NCBI RefSeq assembly: GCF_949987515.2
Contig: NW_027192671.1
Location: 1,736,001 to 1,800,000, forward strand
Reading direction: 5' to 3'
Origin: Delphinus delphis
Lineage: Eukaryota; Chordata; Mammalia; Artiodactyla; Delphinidae
DNA: 64,000 nt
The notes beneath the pieces are model-generated. The model saw only the letters and a program-made list of their open reading frames with translations. It searched no databases and was not told where the DNA came from. Made by a program: the position numbers and the translations under genes. Below, one piece after another: positions 1 to 10,985 of the stretch. Within the stretch, counting starts at the first letter, position 1. Each line of letters begins with the position of its first letter.

Positions 1-1506
1 TGTAATTCACAAACCTGCAGAGTTATAAATGACTGCTATCGTCCAAAAATAGACTGAAGTAAGGCTGACAAGAGCACTTGAAAGCGGGGCAGAATTGCAG
101 GAAACCGATTTCAGGAGGTAGACTGGAATTGCATTGAATATATTCAGGAAAAAACGCATACGCCCTTTTTGGCCAACCAAGCAAGCTTGCAAAGGAAATC
201 TGCACTACAATGAAGTCTCACTTCCCCCCGGTCAAAAGGGCCATCTGAAAAAAGTGTAAAATCCAGAAAGGCAGGACAGGCCATGGAGAACTGGGAGCCT
301 TGTTATGCTGATGGGCGGGATGTAAATTGCCAACAACCACTCGGGAGAAGTGTATGGTGTTTCCTGAAACATCTAAAAACAAAGCAACAGAACCTAGGGC
401 ACTTCCACTTATGGTCCTATAGCTTAGGGAAATTAAAATCAAAAAGACACAGCCACCCCAAAGTTTGGAACGGCTCTGTTTACAAGAACCTCGTTTACAG
501 TACAAGTTCAACATCGCAGAAAGTGAAAAATGGATAAAGAAGTTGTGGTATTTACTTACAAAGCAATATCACTCAGCAATGAAATCTGTGTCATCAGGCC
601 CTTAGCAGCACAATGAGTGGATTCAGGTATGATGAATCTAACTGAAATAAGTCACACAGAAAAAGAAACATCATAAGATATCAGTAATACACGGAATGGA
701 AACTTGGCTACACAGGAACTGAATTACAGAACAGAACAGGGTCTCAAATTTAGAAAACCAACTTATGCTTGCTTAAGGGGAAAGGTGAGTTGGGGTGCTG
801 CATAAAACCAGAGATTGAAATGAGCACAGATAAAGTTCCTTAAGTCAAATATGGAATAGACAAGAGCTACTCCTTGCTCAACGAAATGGACTCAACACCG
901 CATATTAAACGCCTAAGAATGTACCTGACTAGTAAGTATCTTAAAACCTATGGATTGCTATGTCTCCGAAAGAGAATCAAGCATGTGTACAGGGGCATAA
1001 ACGCAGCAGTGATAGGATTGGAGAGGTTCAGTGAGCAAATGAAGACCCTTTGAAGTCATATTGCATGGTACCCATTACACGGGTCTTAACTCTCCAGGTT
1101 TAAGGTATTCTTCCTTCAGCTAAAACATGCATGTGGAACCCAAGTATGATCAACCATGTGATCGGGAGACGTGTTCAAATATGTCTCAGTTTTCCTCCCC
1201 TGGTACTCGGGTGCAACATTCCAGATGCTTTACTAACACTCTCCCCACTTGGAGAGTCAGCGCCTTTAACCTCCTGTTTGGCCCAGTTTGCAATTTCTGC
1301 GGAAGATGAACAGGAATAGCGAGAACCAATGAGAGACTAGCTGGAGGTGTCTGGACGGGCAAATTTAACTCTCATTTCCCACCAGGAAGAGGAAATAACC
1401 AAAGGCTCAGCGTGCCGTACCGGAACCAGATTAGGGCCTGAAGCCATCCTGCGGTGTTGCGGCCAGGTCACAAGCAAGCAAGTTGAAGAAAGGAGCTCAG
1501 GGGCAC
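1..1506 (+). repeat. Satellite monomer A1 (1,506 bp, palindrome half deleted)
   Basis: This monomer lacks 72 bp that remove the upstream flank and nearly all of the left palindrome arm; only the right arm (141-176) remains. The deletion joins two TGAA copies. It also carries GGCTGACAAG, GGTCTTAACTCTCC and CCAGATGCTTT, variants shared with monomer A26. The window begins exactly at the chosen repeat phase, so whether the array continues leftward cannot be seen, although it very likely does. Confidence 0.95.
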
Positions 1507-1682
1507 TGTAATTCACAAACCTGCAGAGTTATAAATGACAGCTATCATCCAAAAATAGACTGAAGTAAGGCTGCCAAGAGGACTTGAAAGCGGGGCAGAA
1601 TTGCAGGAAACCGATTTCAGGAGGTAGACTGGAATTGCATTGAAAGCATAGGAAAAGAGGCAGAACGTCCACAATGATGCAC

Positions 1683-1754
1683 TTGGCCAAAAAGGGCGTA
1701 TGCGTTTTTTCCTGAATATATTCAGGAAAAAACGCATACGCCCTTTTTGGCCAA
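1683..1754. repeat. 72-bp perfect palindrome (representative copy)
   Basis: Two 36-bp arms meet without a spacer at the centre TGAATA|TATTCA. The left arm begins TTGGCCAAAAAGGGCG and the right arm is its exact reverse complement, ending GGCCAA. The same structure lies at offset 177-248 of nearly every monomer and is perfect in about 25 of them. It sits about 10 bp before the point where L1 homology begins. As DNA it could extrude a cruciform; as RNA it would form a hairpin of about 34 bp. No function is demonstrated by the sequence. Confidence 0.97.
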
Positions 1755-1763
1755 CCAAGCAAG

Positions 1764-2595
1764 CTTGCAAAGGAAATCTGCACTACAATGAAGTCTCACT
1801 TCCCCCCGGTCAAAAGGGCCATCTGAAAAAAGTGTAAAATCCAGAAAGGCAGGACAGGCCATGGAGAACTGGGAGCCTTGTTATGCTGATGGGCGGGATG
1901 TAAATTGCCAACAACCACTCGGGAGAAGTGTATGGTGTTTCCTGAAACATCTAAAAAACAAAGCAACAGAACCTAGGGCACTTCCACTTATGGCCCTATA
2001 GCTTAGGGAAATTAAAATCAAAAAGACACAGCCACCCCAAAGTTTGGAACGGCTCTGTTTACAAGAACCTCGTTTACAGTACAAGTTCAACATCGCAGAA
2101 AGTGAAAAATGGATAAAGAAGTTGTGGTATTTACTTACAAAGCAATATCACTCAGCAATGAAATCTGTGTCATCAGGCCCTTAGCAGCACAATGAGTGGA
2201 TTCAGGTATGATGATTCTAACTGAAATAAGTCACACAGAAAAAGAAACATCATAAGATATCAGTAATACACGGAATGGAAACTTGGCTACACAGGAACTG
2301 AATTACAGAACAGAACAGGGTCTCAAATTTAGAAAACCAACTTATGCTTGCTTAAGGGGAAAGGTGAGTTGGGGTGCTGCATAAAACCAGAGATTGAAAT
2401 GAGCACAGATAAAGTTCCTTAAGCCAAATATGGAATAGACAAGAGCTACTCCTTGCTCAACGAAATGGACTCAACACCGCATATTAAACGCCTAAGAATG
2501 TACCTGAGTAGTAAGTATCTTAAAACCTATGGATTGCTATGTCTCCGAAAGAGAATCAAGCATGTGTACAGGGGCATAAACGCAGCAGTGATAGG
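1764..2595 (+). repeat. L1 3'-end segment inside the satellite monomer (representative copy)
   Basis: From about 1,764 the monomer follows the 3' untranslated region of mammalian L1M-type elements in sense orientation. Recognisable landmarks are CTACAATGAAGTCTCAC, GGTCAAAAGGGCCATC, AATGGATAAAGAAG followed by a degraded AATATTACTCAGC-like stretch, GAAATAAGTCACACAG, and GTGTACAGGGGCATAAACGC near the end. Compare the fresher L1 copy at 43,468. No coding capacity remains. The segment ends at the 167-bp deletion point described for the old monomers, so the L1 terminus itself is missing here. Every standard monomer has this segment at offset of about 258-1,088. Confidence 0.85.
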
Positions 2596-3086
2596 ATTGG
2601 AGAGGTTCGGTGAGCAAATGAAGACCCTTTGAAGTCATATTGCATGGTACCCATTACACGGGTCTCAAATCTCCAGGTTTAAGGTATTCTTCCTTCAGCT
2701 AAAACATGCATGTGGAACCCAGAGTATGATCAACCATGTGATCGGGAGACGTGTTCAAATATGTCTCAGTTTTCGTACCCTGGTACTCGCGTGCAACATT
2801 CCAGACGCTTTACTAACACTCTCCCCACTTGGAGAGTCAGCGCCTTTAACCTCCTGTTTGGCCCAGTTTGCAATTTCTGCAGAAGATGAACAGTAATAGC
2901 GAGAACCAATGAGAGACTAGCTGGAGGTGTCTGGACGGGCAAATTTAACTCTCATTTCCCACCAGGAAGAGGAAATAACCAAAGGCTCAGCGTGCCGTGC
3001 CGGAACCAGATTAGGGCCTGAAGCCATCCTGCGGTGTTGCGGCCAGGTCACAAGAAAGCAAGTTGAAGAAAGGAGCTCAGGGGCAC

Positions 3087-4665
3087 TGTAATTCACAAAC
3101 CTGCAGAGTTATAAATGACAGCTATCGTCCAAAAATAGACTGAAGTAAGGCTGCCAAGAGGACTTGAAAGCGGGGCAGAATTGCAGGAAACCGATTTCAG
3201 GAGGTAGACTGGAATTGCATTGAAAGCATAGGAAAAGAGGCAGAACGTCCACAATGATGCACTTGGCCAAAAAGGGCGTATGCGTTTTTTCCTGAATATA
3301 TTCAGGAAAAAACGCATACGCCCTTTTTGGCCAACCAAGCAAGCTTGCAAAGGAAATCTGCACTACAATGAAGTCTCACTTCCCCCTGATCAAAAGGGCC
3401 ATCTGAAAAAAGTGTAAAATCCAGAAAGGCAGGACAGGCCATGGAGAACTGGGAGCCTTGTTATGCTGATGGGCGGGATGTAAATTGCCAACAACCACTC
3501 GGGAGAAGTGTATGGTGTTTCCTGAAACATCTAAAAAACAAAGCAACAGAACCTAGGGCACTTCCACTTATGGTCCTATAGCTTAGGGAAATTAAAATCA
3601 AAAAGACACAGCCACCCCAAAGTTTGGAACGGCTCTGTTTACAAGAACCTCGTTTACAGTACAAGTTAACATCGCAGAAAGTGAAAAATGGATAAAGAAG
3701 TTGTGGTATTTACTTACAAAGCAATATCACTCAGCAATGAAATCTGTGTCATCAGGCCCTTAGCAGCACAATGAGTGGATTCAGGTATGATGATTCTAAC
3801 TGAAATAAGTCACACAGAAAAAGAAACATCATAAGATATCAGTAATACACGGAATGTAAACTTGGCTACACAGGAACTGAATTACAGAACAGAACAGGGT
3901 CTCAAATTTAGAAAACCAACTTATGCTTGCTTAAGGGGAAAGGTGAGTTGGGGTGCTGCATAAAACCAGAGATTGAAATGAGCACAGATAAAGTTCCTTA
4001 AGTCAAATATGGAATAGACAAGAGCTACTCCTTGCTCAACGAAATGGACTCAACACCGCATATTAAACGCCTAAGAATGTACCTGACTAGTAAGTATCTT
4101 AAAACCTATGGATTGCTATGTCTCCGAAAGAGAATCAAGCATGTGTACAGGGGCATAAACGCAGCAGTGATAGGACTGGAGAGGTTCGGTGAGCAAATGA
4201 AGACCCTTTGAAGTCACATTGCATGGTACCCATTACACGGGTTTCAACTACCCAGGTTTTAGGTATTCTTCCTTCAGCTAAAACATGCATGTGGAACCCA
4301 GAGTATGATCAACCATGTGATCGGGAGACGTGTTCAAATATTTCTCAGTTTTCCTCCCCTGGTTCTCGGGTGCAACATTCCAGACGCTTTACTAACACTC
4401 TCCCGACTTGGAGAGTCAGCGCCTTTAACCTCCTGTTTGGCACAGTTTGCAATTTCTGCGGAAGATGAACAGGAATAGCGAGAACCAATGAGAGGCTAGC
4501 TGGAGGTGTCTGGACGGGCAAATTTAACTCTCATTTCCCACCAGGAAGAGGAATTAACCAAAGGCTCAGCGTGCCGTGCCAGAACCAGATTAGGGCCTGA
4601 AGACATCCTGCGGTGTTGCGGCCAGGTCACAAGAAAGCGAGTTGAAGAAAGGAGCTCAGGGGCAC
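3087..4665 (+). repeat. Satellite monomer A3 (1,579 bp)
   Basis: Standard monomer with a perfect palindrome at 3263-3334. It has TCCCCCTGATC in the L1 part, a single-base loss at ACAAGTTAACATC (about 3,665), and TTTTAGG/CCTCCCCTGGTTCTC near the end. The GTTTCAACTACCC variant appears first here. Confidence 0.95.
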
Positions 4666-6245
4666 TGTAATTCACAAACCTTCAGAGTTATAAATGACAG
4701 CTATCATCCAAAAATAGACTGAAGTAAGGCTGCCAAGAGGACTTGAAAGCGGGGCAGAATTGCAGGAAACCGATTTCAGGAGGTAGACTGGAATTGCATT
4801 GAAAGCATAGGAAAAGAGGCAGAACGTCCACAATGATGCACTTGGCCAAAAAGGGCGTATGCGTTTTTTCCTGAATATATTCAGGAAAAAACGCATACGC
4901 CCTTTTTGGCCAACCAAGCAAGCTTGCAAAGGAAATCTGCACTACAATGAAGTCTCACTTCCCCCCAGTCAAAAGGGCCATCTGAAAAAAGTGTAAAATC
5001 CAGAAAGGCAGGACAGGCCATGGAGAACTGGGAGCCTTGTTATGCTGATGGGCGGGATGTAAATTGCCAACAACCACTTGGGAGAAGTGTATGGTGTTTC
5101 CTGAAACATGTGAAAAACACAGCAACAGAACCTAGGGCACTTCCACTTATGGTCCTATAGCTTAGGGAAATTAAAATCAAAAAGACACAGCCACCCCAAA
5201 GTTTGGAACGGCTCTGTTTACAAGAACCTCGTTTACAGTACAAGTTCAACATTGCAGAAAGTGAAAAATGGATAAAGAAGTTGTGGTATTTACTTACAAA
5301 GCAATATCACTCAGCAATGAAATCTGTGTCATCAGGCCCTTAGCAGCACAATGAGTGGATTCAGGTATGATGATTCTAACTGAAATAAGTCACACAGAAA
5401 AAGAAACATCATAAGATATCAGTAATACACGGAATGTAAACTTGGCTACACAGGAACTGAATTACAGAACAGAACAGGGTCTCAAATTTAGAAAACCAAC
5501 TTATTCTTGCTTAAGGGGAAAGGTGAGTTGGGGTGCTGCATAAAACCAGAGATTGAAATGAGCACAGATAAAGTTCCTTAAGCCAAATATGGAATAGACA
5601 AGAGCTACTCCTTGCTCAACGAAATGGACTCAACACCGCATATTAAACGCCTAAGAATGTACCTGACTAGTAAGTATCTTAAAACCTATGGATTGCTATG
5701 TCTCCGAAAGAGAATCAAGCATGTGTACAGGGGCATAAACGCAGCAGTGATAGGATTGGAGAGGTTCGGTGAGCAAATGAATACCCTTTGAAGTCATATT
5801 GCATGGTACCCATTACACGGGTCTCAACTCTCCAGGTTTAAGGTATTCTTCCTTCAGCTAAAACATGCATGTGGAACCCAGAGTATGATCAACCATGTGA
5901 TCGGGAGACGTGTTCAAATATGTCTCAGTTTTCGTACCCTGGTACTCGGGTGCAACATTCCAGACGCTTTACTAACACTCTCCTGACTTGGAGAGTCAGT
6001 CCCTTTAACATCCCGTTTGGCCCAGTTTGCAATTTCTGCGGAAGATGAACAGGAATAGCGAGAACCAATGAGAGACTAGCTGGAGGTGTCTGGACGGGCA
6101 AATTTAACTCTCATTTCCCACCAGGAAGAGGAATTAACCAAAGGCTCAGTGTGCCGTGCCGGAACCAGATTAGGGCCTGAAGCCATCCTGCGGTGTTGCG
6201 GCCAGCTCACAAGAAAGCGAGTTGAATAAAGGAGCTCAGGGGCAC
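4666..6245 (+). repeat. Satellite monomer A4 (1,580 bp)
   Basis: Perfect palindrome at 4842-4913. It shares CAACCACTTGGG, AATGAATACCC, CTCTCCTGACTTGG and CTCAGTGTGCCG with A6 rather than with its neighbour A5, giving an alternating pattern. Private changes include CATGTGAAAAACACAGC near 5,108. Confidence 0.95.
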
Positions 6246-7825
6246 TGTAATTCACAAACCTTCAGAGTTATAAATGACAGCTATCGTCCAAAAATAGACT
6301 GAAGTAAGGCTGCCAAGAGGACTTGAAAGCGGGGCAGAATTGCAGGAAACCGATTTCAGGAGGTAGACTGGAATTGCATTGAAAGCATAGGAAAAGAGGC
6401 AGAACGTCCACAATGATGCACTTGGCCAAAAAGGGCGTATGCGTTTTTTCCTGAATATATTCAGGAAAAAACGCATACGCCCTTTTTGGCCAACCAAGCA
6501 AGCTTGCAAAGGAAATCTGCACTACAATGAAGTCTCACTTCCCCCCGGTCAAAAGGGCCATCTGAAAAAAGTGTAAAATCCAGAAAGGCAGGACAGGCCA
6601 TGGAGAACTGGGAGCCTTGTTATGCTGATGGGCGGGATGTAAATTGCCAACAACCACTCGGGAGAAGTGTATGGTGTTTCCTGAAACATCTAAAAAACAA
6701 AGCAACAGAACCTAGGGCACTTCCACTTATGGTCCTATAGCTTAGGGAAATTAAAATCAAAAAGACACAGCCACCCCAAAGTTTGGAACGGCTCTGTTTA
6801 CAAGAACCTCGTTTACAGTACAAGTTCAACATCGCAGAAAGTGAAAAATGGATAAAGAAGTTGTGGTATTTACTTACAAAGCAATATCACTCAGCAATGA
6901 AATCTGTGTCATCAGGCCCTTAGCAGCACAACGAGTGGATTCAGGTATGATGATTCTAACTGAAATAAGTCACACAGAAAAAGAAACATCATAAGATATC
7001 AGTAATACACGGAATGTAAACTTGGCTACACAGGAACTGCATTCCAAAACAGAACAGGGTCTCAAATTTAGAAAACCAACTTATGCTTGCTTAAGGGTAA
7101 AGGTGAGTTGGGGTGCTGCATAAAACCAGAGATTGAAATGAGCACAGATAAAGTTCCTTAAGTCAAATATGGAATAGACAAGAGCTACTCCTTGCTCAAC
7201 GAAATGGACTCAACACCGCATATTAAACGCCTAAGAATGTACCTGACTAGTAAGTATCTTAAAACCTATGGATTGCTATGTCTCCAAAAGAGAATCAAGC
7301 ATGTGTACAGGGGCATAAACGCAGCAGTGATAGGATTGGAGATGTTCGGTGAGCAAATGAAGACCCTTTGAAGTCATATTGCATGGTACCCATTCCACGG
7401 GTTTCAACTACCCAGGTTTAAGGTATTCTTCCTTCAGCTAAAACATGCATGTGGAACCTAGAGTATGATCAACCATGTGATCGGGAGACGTGTTCAAATA
7501 TGTCTCAGTTTTCGTACCCTGGTACTCGGGTGCAACATTCCAGACGCTTTACTAACACTCTCCCGACTTGGAGAGTCAGTCCCTTTAACCTCCTGTTTGG
7601 CCCAGTTTGCAATTTCTGCGGAAGATGAACAGGAATAGCGAGAACCAATGAGAGACTAGCTGGAGGTGTCTGGACGGGCATATTTAACTCTCATTTCCTA
7701 CCAGGAAGAGGAATTAACCAAAGGATCAGCGTGCCGTGCAGGAACCAGATTAGGGCCTGAAGCCATCCTGTGGTGTTGCGGCCAGCTCACAAGAAAGCGA
7801 GTTGAAGAAAGGAGCTCAGGGGCAC
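6246..7825 (+). repeat. Satellite monomer A5 (1,580 bp)
   Basis: Perfect palindrome at 6422-6493. It shares ACAACGAGTGG, CTGCATTCCAAAAC, GAGATGTTCGG, GGAACCTAGAG and GGCATATTTAAC with A7. Private changes are AAAGGATCAGCG and CCTGTGGTG near the end. Confidence 0.95.
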
Positions 7826-9405
7826 TGTAATTCACAAACCTGCAGAGTTATAAATGACAGCTATCGTCCAAAAATAGACTGAAGTAAGGCTGCCAAGAGG
7901 ACTTGAAAGCGGGGCAGAATTGCAGGAAACCGATTTCAGGAGGTAGACTGGAATTGCATTGAAAGCATAGGAAAAGAGGCAGAACGTCCACAATGATGCA
8001 CTTGGCCAAAAAGGGCGTATGCGTTTTTTCCTGAATATATTCAGGAAAAAACGCATACGCCCTTTTTGGCCAACCAAGCAAGCTTGCAAAGGAAATCTGC
8101 ACTACAATGAAGTCTCACTTCCCCCCGGTCAAAAGGGCCATCTGAAAAAAGTGTAAAATCCAGAAAGGCAGGACAGGCCATGGAGAACTGGGAGCCTTGT
8201 TATGCTGATGGGCGGGATGTAAATTGCCAACAACCACTTGGGAGAAGTGTATGGTGTTTCTTGAAACATCTAAAAAACAAAGCAACAGAACCTAGGGCAC
8301 TTCCACTTATGGTCCTATAGCTTAGGGAAATTAAAATAAAAAAGACACAGCCACCCCAAAGTTTGGAACGGCTCTGTTTACAAGAACCTCGTTTACAGTA
8401 CAAGTTCAACATCGCAGAAAGTGAAAAATGGATAAAGAAGTTGTGGTATTTACTTACAAAGCAATATCACTCAGCAATGAAATCTGTGTCATCAGGCCCT
8501 TAGCAGCACAATGAGTGAATTCAGGTATGATGATTCTAACTGAAATAAGTCACACAGAAAAAGAAACATCATAAGATATCAGTAATACACGGAATGTAAA
8601 GTTGGCTACACAGGAACTGAATTACAGAACAGAACAGGGTCTCAAATTTAGAAAACCAACTTATGCTTGCTTAAGGGTAAAGGTGAGTTGGGGTGCTGCA
8701 TAAAACCAGAGATTGAAATGAGCACAGATAAAGTTCCTTAAGCCAAATATGGAATAGACAAGAGCTACTCCTTGCTCAACGAAATGGACTCAACACCGCA
8801 TATTAAACGCCTAAGAATGTACCTGACTAGTAAGTATCTTAAAACCTATGGATTGCTATGTCTCCGAAAGAGAATCAAGCATGTGTACAGGGGCATAAAC
8901 GCAGCAGTGATAGGATTGGAGAGGTTCGGTGAGCAAATGAATACCCTTTGAAGTCATATTGCATGGTATCCATTACACGGGTCTCAACTCTCCAGGTTTA
9001 AGGTATTCTTCCTTCAGCTAAAACATGCATGTGGAACCCAGAGTATGATCAACCATGTGATCGGGAGACGTGTTCAAATATGTCTCAGTTTTCGTAACCT
9101 GGTACTCGGGTGCAACATTCCAGACGCTTTACTAACACTCTCCTGACTTGGAGAGTCAGTCCCTTTAACCTCCTGTTTGGCCCAGTTTGCAATTTCTGCG
9201 GAAGATGAACAGGAATAGCGAGAACCAATGAGAGACTAGCTGGAGGTGTCTGGACGGGCAAATTTATCTCTCATTTCCCACCAGGAAGAGGAATTAACCA
9301 AAGGCTCAGTGTGCCGTGCCGGAACCAGATTAGGGCCTGAAGCCATCCTGCGGTGTTGCGGCCAGCTCACAAGAAAGCGAGTTGAAGAAAGGAGCTCAGG
9401 GGCAC
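7826..9405 (+). repeat. Satellite monomer A6 (1,580 bp)
   Basis: Perfect palindrome at 8002-8073. A4-like variant set (CAACCACTTGGG, AATGAATACCC, CTCTCCTGACTTGG). Private changes are ATGAGTGAATTC, TGTAAAGTTGGC and TTCGTAACCTGG. Confidence 0.95.
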
Positions 9406-10985
9406 TGTAATTCACAAACCTGCAGAGTTATAAATGACAGCTATCGTCCAAAAATAGACTGAAGTAAGGCTGCCAAGAGGACTTGAAAGCGGGGCAGAAT
9501 TGCAGGAAACCGATTTCAGGAGGTAGACTGGAATTGCATTGAAAGCATAGGAAAAGAGGCAGAACGTCCACAATGATGCACTTGGCCAAAAAGGGCGTAT
9601 GCGTTTTTTCCTGAATATATTCAGGAAAAAACGCATACGCCCTTTTTGGCCAACCAAGCAAGCTTGCAAAGGAAATCTGCACTACAATGAAGTCTCACTT
9701 CCCCCCGGTCAAAAGAGCCATCTGAAAAAAGTGTAAAATCCAGAAAGGCAGGACAGGCCATGGAGAACTGGGAGCCTTGTTATGCTGATGGGCGGGATGT
9801 AAATTGCCAACAACCACTCGGGAGAAGTGTATGGTGTTTCCTGAAACATCTAAAAAACAAAGCAACAGAACCTAGGGCACTTCCACTTATGGTCCTATAG
9901 CTTAGGGAAATTAAAATAAAAAAGACACAGCCACCCCAAAGTTTGGAACGGCTCTGTATACAAGAACCTCGTTTACAGTACAAGTTCAACATCGCAGAAA
10001 GTGAAAAATGGATAAAGAAGTTGTGGTATTTACTTACAAAGCAATATCACTCAGCAATGAAATCTGTGTCATCAGGCCCTTAGCAGCACAACGAGTGGAT
10101 TCAGGTATGATGATTCTAACTGAAATAAGTCACACAGAAAAAGAAACATCATAAGATATCAGTAATACACGGAATGTAAACTTGGCTACACAGGAACTGC
10201 ATTCCAAAACAGAACAGGGTCTCAAATTTAGAAAACCAACTTATGCTTGCTTAAGGGTAAAGGTGAGTTGGGGTGCTGCATAAAACCAGAGATTGAAATG
10301 AGCACAGATAAAGTTCCTTAAGTCAAATATGGAATAGACAAGAGCTACTCCTTGCTCAACGAAATGGACTCAACACCGCATATTAAACGCCTAAGAATGT
10401 ACCTGACTAGTAAGTATCTTAAAACCTATGGATTGCTATGTCTCCAAAAGAGAATCAAGCATGTGTACAGGGGCATAAACGCAGCAGTGATAGGATTGGA
10501 GATGTTCGGTGAGAAAATGAAGACCCTTTGAAGTCATATTGCATGGTACCCATTCCACGGGTTTCAACTACCCAGGTTTAAGGTATTCTTCCTTCAGCTA
10601 AAACATGCATGTGGAACCTAGAGTATGATCAACCATGTGATCGGGAGACGTGTTCAAATATGTCTCAGTTTTCGTACCCTGGTACTCGGGTGCAACATTC
10701 CAGACGCTTTACTAACACTCTCCCAACTTGGAGAGTCAGTCCCTTTAACCTCCTGTTTGGCCCAGTTTGCAATTTCTGCGGAAGATGAACAGGAATAGCG
10801 AGAACCAATGAGAGACTAGCTGGAGGTGTCTGGACGGGCATATTTAACTCTCATTTCCTACCAGGAAGAGGAATTAACCAAAGGCTCAGCGTGCCGTGCC
10901 GGAACCAGATTAGGGCCTGAAGCCATCCTGCGGTGTTGCGGCCAGCTCACAAGAAAGCGAGTTGAAGAAAGGAGCTCAGGGGCAC
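9406..10985 (+). repeat. Satellite monomer A7 (1,580 bp)
   Basis: Perfect palindrome at 9582-9653. A5-like variant set plus GTGAGAAAATGAAG, which it shares only with A23, 16 monomers away. Private changes are AAAAGAGCCATC and CTGTATACAAG. Confidence 0.95.

Larger units (their letters stand above)
1507..3086 (+). repeat. Satellite monomer A2 (1,580 bp)
   Basis: Standard monomer with a perfect palindrome at 1683-1754. Distinguishing variants are GCTATCATCC near the start, GGTCTCAAATCTCC, TTTTCGTACCCTGG and the private CTGCAGAAGATGAACAGTAA. Confidence 0.95.

Noticed and set aside
1021..1035. GAGAGGTTCAGTGAG / GAGAGGTTCGGTGAG as an RNA polymerase III B box
   Set aside because: Only a partial match to GGTTCGANTCC, with no A box at a suitable distance and no tRNA-like fold, so no SINE or tRNA gene is called.
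1565..1600. Possible CENP-B box around AAGCGGGG and other CGGG sites
   Set aside because: I checked the CGGG occurrences in a monomer; none has TTCG at the required upstream spacing, and the reverse pattern fails at CCCGACTTGGAGAG. No centromere-protein box is supported.
1513..1770. An 85-codon minus-strand open frame recurring with nearly the same protein in almost every monomer
   Set aside because: It crosses the palindrome, so part of the frame is dictated by the inverted repeat. Conservation is explained by satellite homogenisation; frameshifts occur in some units (A16-A18, B7) without consequence, and an overlapping 84-codon frame is equally conserved. No family resemblance.
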